Notes: generated by a model not told the origin, from the sequence alone. A DNA stretch of 64,000 nucleotides from Lachnospiraceae bacterium (GCA_017465095.1 JAFTWX010000046.1:30810-94809); one strand, 5' to 3'; numbered from the stretch's first letter, positions 7,722 through 17,739 are shown. Numbers and translations: made by a program.

Positions 7722-10700
7722 ATGGCAAACAACAAAAAGAAAACCAAAAGAAGATTGAACAGACGTTTGAAGAGAACGGTTATGGGAACGCTGTCCGCGG
7801 TACTTATGGTGTCGGCGGTGATTGTAGCGCTGATTCCTGTTCCGGAATCCAAAGCGGCGGCTACCGATTTGGAGTCATCACTTTTGTCGGAAGCAACTCT
7901 TGATGAGTCAGATTATATTCCGGACTATGTAAAGAATAACTATCCGGTATATGCCAATGCAGACGGAAACTTCCGTGTTGCGTACGGAAGTAACGGAGGT
8001 ACGTTAACCGGAGTTATCGTATATTACAATACCAATAATGTTGTTTCCAATGCATCGCTTACGATTCCGAGTGAAATTGATGCGTTCTTATATCATAAAG
8101 GAAAAGCAGATTTTGTTGCGGTAAATAGTAACGACGAATATTTATACTATGTTTCGCAGGAAAAAGCAGATGCGACTTACAATGAAGACGGAAGCATTAA
8201 TACGCCGGCGGTGAATACGATTCTGTCACCGTGTCTCGGTTCCAAACAGGAAAATTGGACCGGTCAAAATCTTTATGTGGTTGCAGGCGCTGACGGAGCT
8301 GCCGATGTGGAACTGGTTTCCGGAAACAGTATCAGTTATAAGGCTTCCGAACAGCTTGTGATTCCGGTTCAGTATGTGGGAGGCACCCGTTATGAAGTAG
8401 AGATTAACAATGCAGGTACCGGGCCGAGTTCTGACGGAAAATATTACGCACAAGGCGCCGGACCGGGTGTGTTTGAAGGTGCGACCAACTTCTCGACGCT
8501 TGTGATTCCGGAGAAGATTTTAGGAATCGGCGACAATGCATTCAAGGGTTGTCAGATGCAAAATGTAAAGGTGGAAAACGGTGCTCGTTGCATCGGTAAT
8601 AATGCATTCCGTGATTGTAACCAGATGAGCACCATCGGTTTTGTAGAGCCGTCCAACCTTGTGGGAATCGGTGATTATGCATTTGCCGGATGTACGTATC
8701 TGACTTCAGTTAAAATTCCGGATGAGGTGCAGAAACTTGGCAACTGTGTATTCAAGGATTGCACCAATCTCTCGGCAGTGAACATATATGGTAATGATGC
8801 GGACGGAAATACATCTCTTGCTACAGTGGGTAGCGGACTGTTTTATAACTGTCTGTCCCTGACCCAGGTAGCGTTTCCGATACGTGTAGCCAATATTGAC
8901 AAGGTGCAGTACACACTCTACGGCTGTTCTTCTTTGACCTATCTCGGACTTCCGGAAAATCCGGGTACCGGTGATAATGTATTTAAATATAACAATGTGA
9001 CAGGATGCAGCAGCTTGGATACCGTCAAGGTTCCGGCCCGTGAATTGAAACTGGATTGTGATGACAGCGGATATGTAGGAGCAGGAAAATTTGACAATCT
9101 TTATACCGGCGCCGACCGTGATATTTTCAGTGCAGAAAACCTGGGAGAGGGTTCTGCGTTTCAGGATACCTATGAGGTGAGCGATGAATTCTGCATTTTG
9201 GCCCATTCTCAATCCTATGCTCACACTTATACGCAGAAACACGGAGAGGCATTCGGTTATCTTGATACGAATTATATCGGCTGGTACGAAAAATTTGTAG
9301 ACGGATATGCGTTCCGTGTTGATGATACCAACACGCTTGTGGATTTTGAGAAGATTGAGAAGACCAATGACGGAAGTAATGTAATTATTCCGGATAACAT
9401 TGCCAAATATCATGTGGCATCGATTTCATCCGATACATTCAGCGGAAATGAAGAAATCGAGTATCTTTATATTCCGGCTTCGGTTTCCGTAATTGATGCA
9501 GGAGCCTTTAAGGGATGTACCTCTCTGCGCACGGTTAATTTTGACAATGCGCTTGGCATTCAGGCAATCGGAACCGATGCGTTTAAGACCGGCGTAGTTT
9601 TGGCGGATATTGATAATAATAATGATAACATTCCGGATGAAAGTCTTTGCTTTATCGGAGATATTTCTTCCGAGTGTGTTCCGTTCAATTATGCAATGGA
9701 TGTAAATAACAACTACAACGATCCTGCGGCGCCGACCCAGTATATTAAATATACCAGTGGATTCCCGCAGAATCTCCAAATTCAGATGGTGGTAACCAAA
9801 AATGAAAACACCAACCAGATTGAATCGGCATATCCGGTTGTAGTAGGAATTCCTACGGAAAAACAGTTACAGGGGACAGAGAGTTACAGTTTGAGTACTT
9901 ATGACGGAAACAGTGATTATGTCCGCACAAAAGATCAGGAAAACACTATTGTTGCATCTGCATACAACAAGTACCAGAGCAATTTACTGAACCCATCCAA
10001 TCCGATTATGCTGACCGAGGAAGAACAGGAAGTTATTGATGCAGTTTATCATGTAGTGATTGAAGACGGTATCAAAGGATTGAAGGATGACCTGTTTACC
10101 GGAAATACAGCAGTACAGAGTGTGATTCTGGAAACGATTGAGTCTGTTCCGGACAATGAGTTTGCAGGTTGTACTTCGATGGATACCTTTATTATGAACA
10201 GCAGCGGTAATGCTGCGGGAGAATCGCTCGGTGAGCGTGTATTCCAGGATTGTACAAAGCTTGAAAATGTGACATTGCCGAGTACACTTACCGAAATCGT
10301 TGCCATGCCGTTTGCGGGCTGTGAAAAACTGACCAATGTCGGATTCAGCGGAAGTCCGTATTTTACCTGCGAAGATGCCATTATTAAGGGCGCAGGCGGG
10401 GACGGCAATTTTACGCGAATCGTGGAGTGTCTCGAAACCAGAGGAAATCTGGTTGGAGCAGCGAAACTCAGCTCGTCTGAGTTTACAGGCATTACCAGCA
10501 TTGATCCGTGTGCGTTCCAGTATTGTACCGGAATCAAAGAAGCATATTTGGATGAGGCGGAAGCATCCGTGATACCGGATTGTTGCTTTGACGGTGCGAC
10601 ACAGCTTTACTATTGCAGCCTTTCTCCGGCGACGAAAAAAATCGGAAAATATGCATTCCGCAACACGGCATTGTCCACCATTTCTATTCCGGACAGTGTA

Positions 10701-12326
10701 CAAGATATTGACGGTGAGGCGTTCATTACAGAGGATGCCACGGGAAATAAAGATTATATTCAGGGTCTGACCGTGGAGTGTGCGGAGGACAGTACTGCAT
10801 ATTGGTATTGTCAGGATAAAGACGGTATTACGGCGCAGACTTATGTACAGACATTTACGGTAACATTCCTTGACTGGGATGATTATGTGCTGAAAACAGA
10901 GACTGTAAAGAAGGGTGCCAGTGCGACAGCACCGCGTACATACAGAGAGGGATATGCCCTTACCGGCTGGACAGAGGACTTTGACAACGTAAAAGAAGAT
11001 ATCGTGACGAAGGCCATTTATGAGGAGAGCAATGCAGCTACTATCGAAGGATTTTATTCCGTAGTATTCCAGGATTTTGACGGCCTTTACACATGGGATA
11101 CCCAGTATTTGAAAGAAGGTGCCACACCGACAAAACCGAATGTGACGCCGACGAGAAAAGGATATATCTTCAGCTATTGGGCACCGTCCAACTTTAATAC
11201 AATACAGGTAACAGGAAATCTCATTGTAAAAGCGTACTATACAGAGGATCCGAATTACGTGGAAGGCGATACGTCCGGCGGTTCGGGCGGGGCGACGGAT
11301 AATGTAACGCGTTATAAGGTTGATTTTGTGGATCATGACGGATCTATTTTAGATACCCAGATGGTTCCGGCGGGTAGTTGCCCGACTGAAACAACGGTTG
11401 TACCGACAAGAAAGGGATATACCTTTACAACATGGTCACCGTCCAATTATGCAACAGTTCCGGTAACTGCGGATATGCAGGTGAAAGCACTTTACTCGAA
11501 AGCTTCTTCCGGAAGTGATGACGGAGTGGACGAGGAAGGTCAAACTTCATCGGATGCATCCAAGGAACCGAATTCCGGCGGAAGTACCGGCGGAAGTGAC
11601 GGAGCAACGGGCGGAAACAATTCACAGACACAGACGCAGACAGGAAACGGAACGACGGCCGGAAACGGCGGAGGTACTGCGAACAGACCGTCAGGTACAA
11701 TCAGCGGAAATTCGTCGACAACGGTGGTTCATAAAGTTCCGACCGGAGACAGTACAAAAGTGGTTGTCACAAAGACAGGTATTTCCAATAAAGACCTTGT
11801 TTCGGCAAAAATCTCGGGTTCCAACGACAATTTTGTTGTAAAAATTTCAGACAGCGCTGAGGCTCGCAGTGAGGTAGAAGCAGCGCTCCTCAAGGAGTAC
11901 GGTTCCCTTGATAATTTGAAGTATTTTGCGATGGATATCAGCCTGTATGATTCCACAGGAACATCCAAGATTGAAAACACATCCGGAATTACCGTTACGG
12001 TTACATTACCGCTTCCGGATGCGCTTGCAGGTTATGCAGGAAATAATAAGGCCGGAGCAGTGAAAAACGGTGTGTTTGAAAAGCTGAATTCCAGACTGAC
12101 ATCCATTGACAATGTGGCATGTATCTCCTTTGATGCAACCCATTTTTCACCATATGCGATTTATGTTGAGACGGATAATCTTACAAGCGGTGTTGTGGAT
12201 GTAACACCGACCACCGGAGATCCGATTCATCCAAAATGGTTCCTTTCGATCGGACTCGCGCTGTTATCAGTGCTCATGTTCTTCGGTAAAGGATCCAAAA
12301 ACAAGATTGTGAAAGTGATCGAATGA
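7722..12326 (+). CDS. Sortase-anchored leucine-rich-repeat surface protein with InlB-type repeats
   Basis: A 1534-residue cell-wall protein, GAGGAG upstream of ATG 7722. A signal peptide (RRLKRTV then a hydrophobic core ending SKAAA) leads into many BspA-type LRR_5 repeats (AFKGC, AFRDC, AFAGCTYLTSVKIP, VFKDCTNLSAV) over about residues 240-1040. Three Listeria-Bacteroides (Flg_new/InlB B) repeats follow at roughly 1044-1101, 1112-1176 and 1197-1260 (for example PTRKGYTFTTWSPSNY). A Gly/Ser/Thr/Gln-rich linker and a further globular domain lead to the sorting signal P1496-TTGD, a membrane segment and a basic tail. The likely role is adhesion or matrix binding. Its stop overlaps the start of the next gene (ATGA), so the two are translationally coupled. 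It is probably anchored by the class B sortase upstream. Confidence 0.92.
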   Translation: MANNKKKTKRRLNRRLKRTVMGTLSAVLMVSAVIVALIPVPESKAAATDLESSLLSEATLDESDYIPDYVKNNYPVYANADGNFRVAYGSNGGTLTGVIVYYNTNNVVSNASLTIPSEIDAFLYHKGKADFVAVNSNDEYLYYVSQEKADATYNEDGSINTPAVNTILSPCLGSKQENWTGQNLYVVAGADGAADVELVSGNSISYKASEQLVIPVQYVGGTRYEVEINNAGTGPSSDGKYYAQGAGPGVFEGATNFSTLVIPEKILGIGDNAFKGCQMQNVKVENGARCIGNNAFRDCNQMSTIGFVEPSNLVGIGDYAFAGCTYLTSVKIPDEVQKLGNCVFKDCTNLSAVNIYGNDADGNTSLATVGSGLFYNCLSLTQVAFPIRVANIDKVQYTLYGCSSLTYLGLPENPGTGDNVFKYNNVTGCSSLDTVKVPARELKLDCDDSGYVGAGKFDNLYTGADRDIFSAENLGEGSAFQDTYEVSDEFCILAHSQSYAHTYTQKHGEAFGYLDTNYIGWYEKFVDGYAFRVDDTNTLVDFEKIEKTNDGSNVIIPDNIAKYHVASISSDTFSGNEEIEYLYIPASVSVIDAGAFKGCTSLRTVNFDNALGIQAIGTDAFKTGVVLADIDNNNDNIPDESLCFIGDISSECVPFNYAMDVNNNYNDPAAPTQYIKYTSGFPQNLQIQMVVTKNENTNQIESAYPVVVGIPTEKQLQGTESYSLSTYDGNSDYVRTKDQENTIVASAYNKYQSNLLNPSNPIMLTEEEQEVIDAVYHVVIEDGIKGLKDDLFTGNTAVQSVILETIESVPDNEFAGCTSMDTFIMNSSGNAAGESLGERVFQDCTKLENVTLPSTLTEIVAMPFAGCEKLTNVGFSGSPYFTCEDAIIKGAGGDGNFTRIVECLETRGNLVGAAKLSSSEFTGITSIDPCAFQYCTGIKEAYLDEAEASVIPDCCFDGATQLYYCSLSPATKKIGKYAFRNTALSTISIPDSVQDIDGEAFITEDATGNKDYIQGLTVECAEDSTAYWYCQDKDGITAQTYVQTFTVTFLDWDDYVLKTETVKKGASATAPRTYREGYALTGWTEDFDNVKEDIVTKAIYEESNAATIEGFYSVVFQDFDGLYTWDTQYLKEGATPTKPNVTPTRKGYIFSYWAPSNFNTIQVTGNLIVKAYYTEDPNYVEGDTSGGSGGATDNVTRYKVDFVDHDGSILDTQMVPAGSCPTETTVVPTRKGYTFTTWSPSNYATVPVTADMQVKALYSKASSGSDDGVDEEGQTSSDASKEPNSGGSTGGSDGATGGNNSQTQTQTGNGTTAGNGGGTANRPSGTISGNSSTTVVHKVPTGDSTKVVVTKTGISNKDLVSAKISGSNDNFVVKISDSAEARSEVEAALLKEYGSLDNLKYFAMDISLYDSTGTSKIENTSGITVTVTLPLPDALAGYAGNNKAGAVKNGVFEKLNSRLTSIDNVACISFDATHFSPYAIYVETDNLTSGVVDVTPTTGDPIHPKWFLSIGLALLSVLMFFGKGSKNKIVKVIE

Positions 12327-15267
12327 AAAAAACAGTAAAGAAAATTGCAGGTGCAGCTTTTTTGGTACTTGCGCTTGCTCTGTCCCAGATTCCGGCGCCG
12401 TTTGCACAGGCGGTCGGATCGCAGATGGAGTTCAAAAGAGACGGGAACATATTAATTTCATATACAGGCACGGCTTCGGTCGTGTCTGTTCCTGATGGTA
12501 TAAAAACAGTCGGTACCGATGCGTTTGCAGGAAACCAAAGTGTGGAGAGTGTTTCCTTCCCGGCCAGTGTGGAAGTCGTTGAAAACGGTGCGTTCCGTGA
12601 TTGTACAAATCTGGATTCCGTATACTTTTCTTCCGGTATATCCACGATTGAGAGCGGAGCCTTTGCTATGTGTCCGGAGCTGGATACGGTCCGTTTTTCT
12701 CCGACAATTATGGAGCTGGGGGCCGGCGTTTTTTCCGGTGATGATGAGCTGGAAATGATTGAACTGGGAAAAAACAGTTATTTTGTGATGGCGGACGGAG
12801 CGATTTACAGTCGTGACATGACAAAACTGATTCAGGTTCTGGCCGGCAGAGACGGAAAAACATATGATATGCCGGACACGGTAACAGATATAGAGCGATA
12901 TGCTTTCTGGGGATGTGACAATCTTGAAAGTGTTGAGCTTTCTGCCCATTTGACAGAAATACCGGAATACTCATTTTCAAATTGCAAAAATTTAAAGACC
13001 GTTTCGATTCCTTATTCGGTCAGACGGATTGCGGCCAAGGCATTTGAAGATTGTATCGATTTGGATATTATCACATTGCCGGCGTCCGTAACCAATATAC
13101 ACAGCACAGCTTTTGACGGATGCTATGCGCTGAAAATTGTTGCCCAGGAGGGCACGCCGGCCTATGAGTTTGCGCAGGAGTTTGAATCTTCTGTTGCATT
13201 GCTGATGGAGCAGGATACGACCGCGGTCAGTGAAAATGCCATAGGTGAGATGTATAAAGAGATAATAGTCAAAGAAGAGCCGGAAGAGGATGAAGAAGAG
13301 GAAGAAGATGATGAGGAAGAAGAGCGTGAAACAAAAGAAATCCTCGATGTTTATGATCCGACCAATCCTTCCGATGTTTCCAAATTAAATGTATCGGACT
13401 ACTATGGACCGGATTCATCCGAGGTCATCGGCAAGAGCCGTGTTGTAGCCGGAAATGCAGTCGTCTTTTATGATGAGAATGCTGCGCAGCCGGAACCGGA
13501 AGTAACCACCTCGGAACCGGAAGAATTTGTTGCTGATTTTGTGGCTGAGGATGACGGTAGTCACATTATTTCAAAAAAGAAATATTATCAGTCTACGGAG
13601 TTTAAGAAGCCGACAATGGCGGATACCATAGAGAAAATTGATGATTTTGCATTTGCCAGAAGCGATGCGGAGGCTGTTGCTATTCCGGAAGGAGTCACAC
13701 ACATCGGATACGGTGCATTTTATCATTGTGACCGTCTGGAAAACGTGGAGATTCCGAGCAGTGTAAAAACATTGGAGCCGGAAGCTTTTTCCCAGACGCC
13801 GTATTTGACGAAGTGGCTCGGCGGACAGGGAGGAGAAGATTTCCTCATTGTCGGAGACGGTATATTGATGGCATACAGAGGGAAGGATGCAAAAGTAGTG
13901 GTTCCGGGCGAGGTAAAGAAATTGCCGGAGGAGCCTTCAAAAATCATACAGAAATACAGGAAGTTATACTGGGTGATAATCTGACGGAAATCGGGGAGGA
14001 TGCGTTTAACGGCTGTACATCTCTTTCTGCGGTTACCGGAGGAGCAAATGTTGAAAAAATATGTGACAGGGCATTTGCGACCTGTCCGTTAATGAAAATA
14101 GAAATCGGGAAAAATGTTTCTGAAATCGGACTGGCTGCATACAAGCTTGTATCTGCAGATGCAGTATTTTTTGCACATGAAAATGCGCTTCCGAAAGTTT
14201 CTTATGAGAAAACGGCTACCCGTCTGGAGAACGACAGCTACAGAAGTCTTGTTTTTTCGGACGTTTCCACGGCGGTTGTTTCCGGTGAGTTTGCCGAGAT
14301 CAAACAGACGGTACTGGATGAACGATATCTCGGATTCCGCGGTGTTGTTGTTGCGATTACGGACGCATCGTTGCGCCAGGCAAAACTTGTCTATTGTACG
14401 CTGAATCCGGATGAACTGACCGGTTTGGTTCAGGTTCCGTCCTATGTGAGAATACAAGGTGAAAATTATACCATTCATGCGGCGAAACCGGATGCATTTG
14501 ATGCTTATGAGACGTCAGAATACTGGTGTGAGGGCGAAGTAAAAGGAATTCTTTTGCCGCCTGACCTCGGTAAACTGTCAGATTATGATACCAAATTCCC
14601 GTTTGCAACCGACCTTTCCATAGGAGAGGAGGAAGAAGAAACAGATGCGGAGGAAGAAGCCGAGACAACAAAGTCACAGGACCAGGTTACAACGGTAGTT
14701 CTTGCAACATCTTATCAGGGGGCGGACAAAACGAAGGCAAAAGTGCTGGATGACGAGGCAAAGTATGTGCTTTATGTGGATACGGATGCCATGGCGGAGC
14801 AGGAGCTTGTAAAAGCAGTTTCCGCGCAGTACGGGGATCTGATCAGCGGACAGCTGCAGGTTCTTGACCTGAAAATGTTAGAGACAAAGAGCAATGTTTT
14901 GATTTCCAATTTCGGGGACACGGCGGTTGAACTGCAGATTCCAATCTCCGAAACGATGACACAGCAAAATATTTGTGCAGTGACCATGGGAGAAAACGGG
15001 AAATTACAGACCATTTACGGCACCAAACAGGAGGCGGACGGACAAAACTATTTTGTGTTCCGCACGAATCATTTCTCGGCGTACGGTATATATGCGGGAA
15101 TCGGAGAGACAGGGGAGACGATAAAAGCGGAGAGCCTGCGTTTGCTTCAAAAGGATGCCTCTCCGGAAACAGGAGATGCTTTTGATCCGAAATGGCTGCT
15201 TGTTGCAGCGTTTGTGTTTGCAGGACTTGCGCTTTTGATTCAGCCGTTTGGACGCAAAGCCATTTAA
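12323..15267 (+). pseudogene. Second sortase-anchored LRR surface protein, interrupted by a single-base frameshift
   Basis: Two reading frames together encode one protein of about 981 residues. The first frame (12323-13984) has a signal peptide (hydrophobic core ending FAQAVG), LRR_5 repeats, a Glu/Asp-rich linker near 13270-13330 and more repeats, then leaves the repeat pattern at about residue 533. The second frame carries on the LRR pattern from 13921 (IAGGAFKNHTEIQEV) to 15267 and ends in a sorting signal SPETGD, a membrane segment and GRKAI. One missing A in the GAAA run at 13918-13921 restores the frame. If translated as written, the product lacks the wall anchor and would be released. 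A true mutation, slippage or phase variation, and an assembly error are all possible. It starts with ATGA overlap to the previous gene. Confidence 0.85.
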
Positions 15268-15278
15268 AAGAATAGCGA

Positions 15279-15325
15279 AAAAAAACTTTCGGCATAAAAT
15301 AATAAAAAATGTCGGAAGTTTTTTT
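15279..15325 (+). terminator. Terminator that ends at the protease start codon
   Basis: A 16-bp stem with two wobble pairs (15279-15294 with 15310-15325) and an A-rich 15-nt loop ends in seven T residues. The last T touches ATG 15326 of the next gene, and the only SD-like sequence for that gene (GGAAG, 15314-15318) lies inside the stem. Confidence 0.8.
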
Positions 15326-16216
15326 ATGCAAAGAGTACGGGCATTGATTCATATAGATGATATAAAAGGAGAAAATTTGACGGGGAAAAATATCGGAGTC
15401 GGAGTTCTGGACTCCGGTATTTATTTTCATGATGATTTAAAAGAAAAGATTGCAATGTTTCGGGATTTCACCGATGAAAAATTGACAAAACCGCGGGATG
15501 ATACCGGACACGGTACCCATGTGTGCGGAATTATCGCCGGAAGCGGAAAGTGCTCCGGTGGAAAATACAGAGGAATTGCGCCGGGATGTCATCTCTGTGT
15601 GGGGAAAATTCTGGACCGTCATGGAGAGGGAAACGTTTCTGCCTTGATCCGCGGTATGGAATGGTTGCTTGAAACAGGGGAGAAACAAAATATTAAAGTG
15701 ATAAATATATCCGTAAGTTCCCTGTATTTCATAAAAGAAGAACAAAAGAACCGGATATTTCAGCTTTTTGAACAAGCATATCGGCGGGGAATTCTTGTGG
15801 TGACCGCTGCGGGGAATTCCGGTCCGGGCGGAAGCAGTGTATCAAAGCTGGGTGACAGCATGTACGTCATTTGTGTCGGCTGTCATGAGGGGAATCAGTC
15901 GGAGTTGTTTCAAATAAAATGCCAGGATAGGTCCGGCCGAGGTCCCGGAAATGTAGTTTATCGAAAACCGGATATCGTTGCGCCGGGAACGGAAATCAGT
16001 TCATGCGCTCTGTCACCGCGCAAATATGTGAAAAAAAGCGGAACAAGTATGGCAACACCGATTATCAGCGGGGTTTTGGCTTTGGCTATGGAAAAATATC
16101 CGCGGATCAGCGCGCAGGAATTAAAAAGAAAACTTATTTTTTCGGCCGATGACCTGGGCGAAAACTTTCTGATGCAGGGCTTCGGTATGGTGAATGCTAA
16201 AAAACTGCTTCGATGA
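15326..16216 (+). CDS. Subtilisin-like serine protease without signal peptide (S8 family)
   Basis: A 296-residue peptidase with the complete S8 triad D29 (GVLDSG), H62 (GHGTHV) and S241 (GTSMATP), plus the oxyanion Asn in AAGNSG. It has neither signal peptide nor membrane segment, and the mature catalytic domain starts almost at residue 1 with only about 20 residues before it, much like intracellular subtilisins. The start ATG 15326 is the only sensible one, but it abuts the T-run of a terminator whose stem contains the GGAAG ribosome site, so expression may depend on read-through or RNA unfolding. The location after two sortase substrates suggests a link to surface-protein turnover, yet lack of an export signal argues for a cytoplasmic role. 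Confidence 0.88.
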   Translation: MQRVRALIHIDDIKGENLTGKNIGVGVLDSGIYFHDDLKEKIAMFRDFTDEKLTKPRDDTGHGTHVCGIIAGSGKCSGGKYRGIAPGCHLCVGKILDRHGEGNVSALIRGMEWLLETGEKQNIKVINISVSSLYFIKEEQKNRIFQLFEQAYRRGILVVTAAGNSGPGGSSVSKLGDSMYVICVGCHEGNQSELFQIKCQDRSGRGPGNVVYRKPDIVAPGTEISSCALSPRKYVKKSGTSMATPIISGVLALAMEKYPRISAQELKRKLIFSADDLGENFLMQGFGMVNAKKLLR

Positions 16217-16236
16217 CAGGAAATCCGTTATAGCAA

Positions 16237-16265
16237 TTGACAGATATAGGATAATTGTATACAAT
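16237..16265 (+). promoter_or_regulatory. Promoter of the citrate synthase-gntR-icd operon
   Basis: TTGACA (16237-16242), 17 bp, TACAAT (16260-16265). The -10 box lies inside the palindromic operator described next. Confidence 0.85.
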
Positions 16266-16268
16266 TAT
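16251..16268. promoter_or_regulatory. 18-bp perfect palindrome, probable GntR operator
   Basis: ATAATTGTATACAATTAT is a perfect 18-bp inverted repeat covering the -10 region. The core TTGTATACAA is the type of site bound by FCD-class GntR regulators, and the gene for such a regulator is the second one in this operon. Repression by blocking RNA polymerase is the simple reading. Confidence 0.75.
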
Positions 16269-16306
16269 ACAGAAGTTAAAATTGCATGAAAAGGAGGTAC
16301 CGGAAC

Positions 16307-17728
16307 ATGAGCTATGGAAGTATGTTTGAAGACAGACCGGTAACAATGAACGCACAAAAAAATCTTCTTGAAATAGAAGAACATATGTATATTTTGGATG
16401 ATGTGGAAAAACCTAATGTATTCCGCAATATGTTTCCTTATTCCGAGGTGCCGAAGATTCCGTTTAATGACAGGACGGTTCCTCATGATATGCCGAAGGA
16501 TATATGGATTACAGATACGACATTTCGTGACGGACAGCAGTCGAGAGCACCGTATTCGACGGAGCAGATTGTGACGATATATGATTATTTACACAAATTG
16601 GGCGGACCGAACGGAATGATTCGTGCCAGCGAATTTTTTCTGTACAGCAAGAAGGATCGTGATGCGGTCTATAAATGTATGGAGAGAGGCTATGAGTTTC
16701 CGGAGGTTACCAGCTGGATTCGCGCAAGCAAGGAAGACTTTAAACTGGTAAAAGAGATTGGAATGAAAGAGACCGGTATTCTTGTAAGCTGTTCCGATTA
16801 TCATATTTTTCTGAAATTAAAGATGACAAGAAAACAGGCGATGGAACACTATCTCAGTGTTGTAAAAGAGTGTCTGGAAGAGGGAATCAGTGTCCGCTGT
16901 CATCTTGAGGATATTACAAGAGCGGATATTTACGGATATGTGGTTCCGTTCTGTCTGGAACTGATGAAGCTGATGGAAGAATACAAGATTCCGATTAAGG
17001 TAAGAGCCTGTGATACGATGGGATACGGTGTCAATTATCCGGGAGCGGTTATTCCGCGAAGTGTGCAGGGTATTATCTATGCGATTCACACACACGCAGG
17101 TGTTCCGCATTCGTTGATAGAATGGCATGGACACAACGATTTTTATAAGGCGGTATCCAACTCGACAACAGCATGGCTCTACGGATGTTCCGGTATCAAC
17201 ACATCGCTTTTCGGTATCGGTGAGAGAACCGGAAATACACCTCTTGAGGCTATGGTATTTGAATATGCGCAGCTGAAAGGGCACCTGAACGGAATGGATA
17301 CGACCGTAATCACAGAGCTTGCGGAGTATTTTGAGAAGGAAATCGGCTATGAAATTCCGCCGAGAACTCCGTTTGTCGGTAAAAACTTTAACGTGACACG
17401 GGCCGGAATTCATGCGGACGGGCTGTTGAAAAACGAAGAGATTTATAATATATTCGATACAGAGAAGTTTTTGAACCGTCCGGTACTCTGTGCAGTGTCA
17501 AACACATCCGGTCTTGCCGGAATCGCACATTGGCTCAACAGCTATTACAAGATTCCGAAGGAAAAACAGCTTTCCAAGACGGACGCTGCCATCGTGGAGA
17601 TGAAAAAATGGGTGGACAGCGAGTACGAAAGCGGACGAGTAACGGTTCTTACGGAAGAAGAACTTGTGTCCGAATTTAAGAATGTATGTGAGAGACTTGG
17701 ATTAGTATACGAAGATGTGATACAGTAG
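16307..17728 (+). CDS. Re-type citrate synthase (HMGL/isopropylmalate synthase-like)
   Basis: A 473-residue protein starting MSYGSMFEDRPV; ATG 16307 has a perfect AAGGAGGT 8 bases upstream, so the upstream in-frame ATG at 16286 is not the start. It has the DRE-TIM metallolyase signatures: DTTFRDGQQSR near the N-terminus, the metal-binding WHGHNDFYKAVSN, and GERTGNTPLEAM. Proteins of this length and type are often annotated as 2-isopropylmalate synthase. Its operon with NADP isocitrate dehydrogenase and a GntR regulator, rather than leu genes, points to the Re-citrate synthase known from Clostridium kluyveri: acetyl-CoA plus oxaloacetate to citrate, feeding 2-oxoglutarate and glutamate. No aconitase gene is in this window. 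Homocitrate synthase is the alternative. Confidence 0.8.
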   Translation: MSYGSMFEDRPVTMNAQKNLLEIEEHMYILDDVEKPNVFRNMFPYSEVPKIPFNDRTVPHDMPKDIWITDTTFRDGQQSRAPYSTEQIVTIYDYLHKLGGPNGMIRASEFFLYSKKDRDAVYKCMERGYEFPEVTSWIRASKEDFKLVKEIGMKETGILVSCSDYHIFLKLKMTRKQAMEHYLSVVKECLEEGISVRCHLEDITRADIYGYVVPFCLELMKLMEEYKIPIKVRACDTMGYGVNYPGAVIPRSVQGIIYAIHTHAGVPHSLIEWHGHNDFYKAVSNSTTAWLYGCSGINTSLFGIGERTGNTPLEAMVFEYAQLKGHLNGMDTTVITELAEYFEKEIGYEIPPRTPFVGKNFNVTRAGIHADGLLKNEEIYNIFDTEKFLNRPVLCAVSNTSGLAGIAHWLNSYYKIPKEKQLSKTDAAIVEMKKWVDSEYESGRVTVLTEEELVSEFKNVCERLGLVYEDVIQ

Positions 17729-17739
17729 GGAGGCGCCAC

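Noticed and set aside
9984..11336. 450-codon open frame on the minus strand
   Set aside because: It lies wholly inside the first LRR gene, has no ribosome site and encodes a Cys/Arg/Ile-rich sequence typical of an antisense shadow.
13913..13924. Programmed -1 ribosomal frameshift in the LRR gene
   Set aside because: The local sequence GTA AAG AAA TTG is not a good slippery heptamer: shifting would put the Lys tRNA on GAA. I saw no strong stimulator hairpin just downstream. Mutation or an error is more likely.
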